Assembly: GCA_900315265.1 (NCBI GenBank)
Contig: OMYN01000020.1
Coordinates: forward strand, 1-33,831
DNA length: 33,831 nucleotides
Direction: 5' to 3'
Origin: an uncultured Eubacteriales bacterium
GTDB taxonomy: Bacteria; Bacillota; Clostridia; Lachnospirales; Bianqueaceae
The translations under genes and the position numbers were made by a program. The notes under the pieces were generated by a model. That model was not told the DNA's origin. It saw only the letters and a list, made by a program, of their open reading frames with translations, and searched no databases. Shown here piece by piece: positions 33,744 to 33,831 of this stretch. Position 1 is the first letter of the stretch; each line of letters begins with the position of its first letter.

Positions 33744-33831
33744 GAGTTTTGTGTAACCGCTGATTCGTTACCGTATTTTTTCTCAAATAACAGTCCCAGA
33801 TCATAGGCTGCTTCTTTGAATCCACGCACCG
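33740..33831 (-). other. Open frame running off the window edge
   Basis: A minus-strand frame enters from the edge, reads V-R-G-F-K-E-A-A-Y-D-L-G-L-L-F and ends at TGA (33740-33742), overlapping the TTG of the ATPase frame by 4 bp. Composition looks coding, but I do not recognise it and it does not resemble the missing ATPase N-terminus. It may be the 3' end of another gene joined here. Confidence 0.3.

Overview
The window looks like chromosomal DNA of an anaerobic Bacillota species, probably Clostridia or a related gut-type lineage. The case rests on strong AGGAGG-type ribosome sites, a lysine (L-box) riboswitch with a terminator, the acetylated diaminopimelate pathway, a DUF6110/P-type ATPase pair, a superoxide-reductase-like domain and a Clostridia-like enolase. 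Base composition looks close to balanced. I cannot name the genus. I see no rRNA, tRNA, CRISPR array, prophage or transposase. Both window edges carry genes that have lost their 5' part.

Layout. 0.1-2.7 kb: a 5'-truncated DUF4349 protein (+), then a glutaredoxin-like protein and a type-B carboxylesterase (-). 2.8-9.9 kb: a compact minus-strand lysine/diaminopimelate operon, dapA-dapB-dapH-patA-deacetylase-lysC, with a ZIP metal transporter as probable last gene. It is preceded by a promoter, an L-box riboswitch and an attenuator. 9.9-14.8 kb: an overlapping five-gene minus-strand operon (ABC ATPase, two ABC-2 permeases, histidine kinase, NarL-type regulator) resembling the Lnr-type drug-sensing and export modules of Bacillus. 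15.1-15.7 kb: a divergent (+) gene encoding an XRE helix-turn-helix fused to a desulfoferrodoxin/superoxide reductase domain, the most unusual protein here. 15.7-21.4 kb (-): a SAM methyltransferase with an O6-alkylguanine transferase, then a Snf2 helicase and a DUF4965/glutaminase-like protein.

21.4-26.2 kb: a small frameshifted gene, a heavy-metal P-type ATPase with an SC-A-L-K transport motif and its DUF6110 partner (-), and enolase (+). The ATPase and enolase arms are separated by a divergent regulatory region with two AGTTAGA-N4-TCTAACT palindromes, each placed at the predicted start of a good promoter. This suggests a DtxR/MntR-like metal regulator.

26.2-33.8 kb: a region of gene decay. 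It holds a second MGMT-family gene, a frameshifted small membrane protein, an intact nitroreductase, a sugar O-acetyltransferase with an internal stop, a TetR regulator frameshifted in a T-run, an intact CPC-type P1B ATPase whose stop codon lies in the remains of a GNAT gene, and a Ca2+-type P-ATPase lacking its N-terminus.

Taken together: one well-conserved biosynthetic operon under lysine control, one envelope/drug-stress signalling operon, a possible iron- or superoxide-sensing regulator, and a metal-homeostasis block with three different P-type ATPases and two sets of candidate operators, surrounded by decaying accessory genes.
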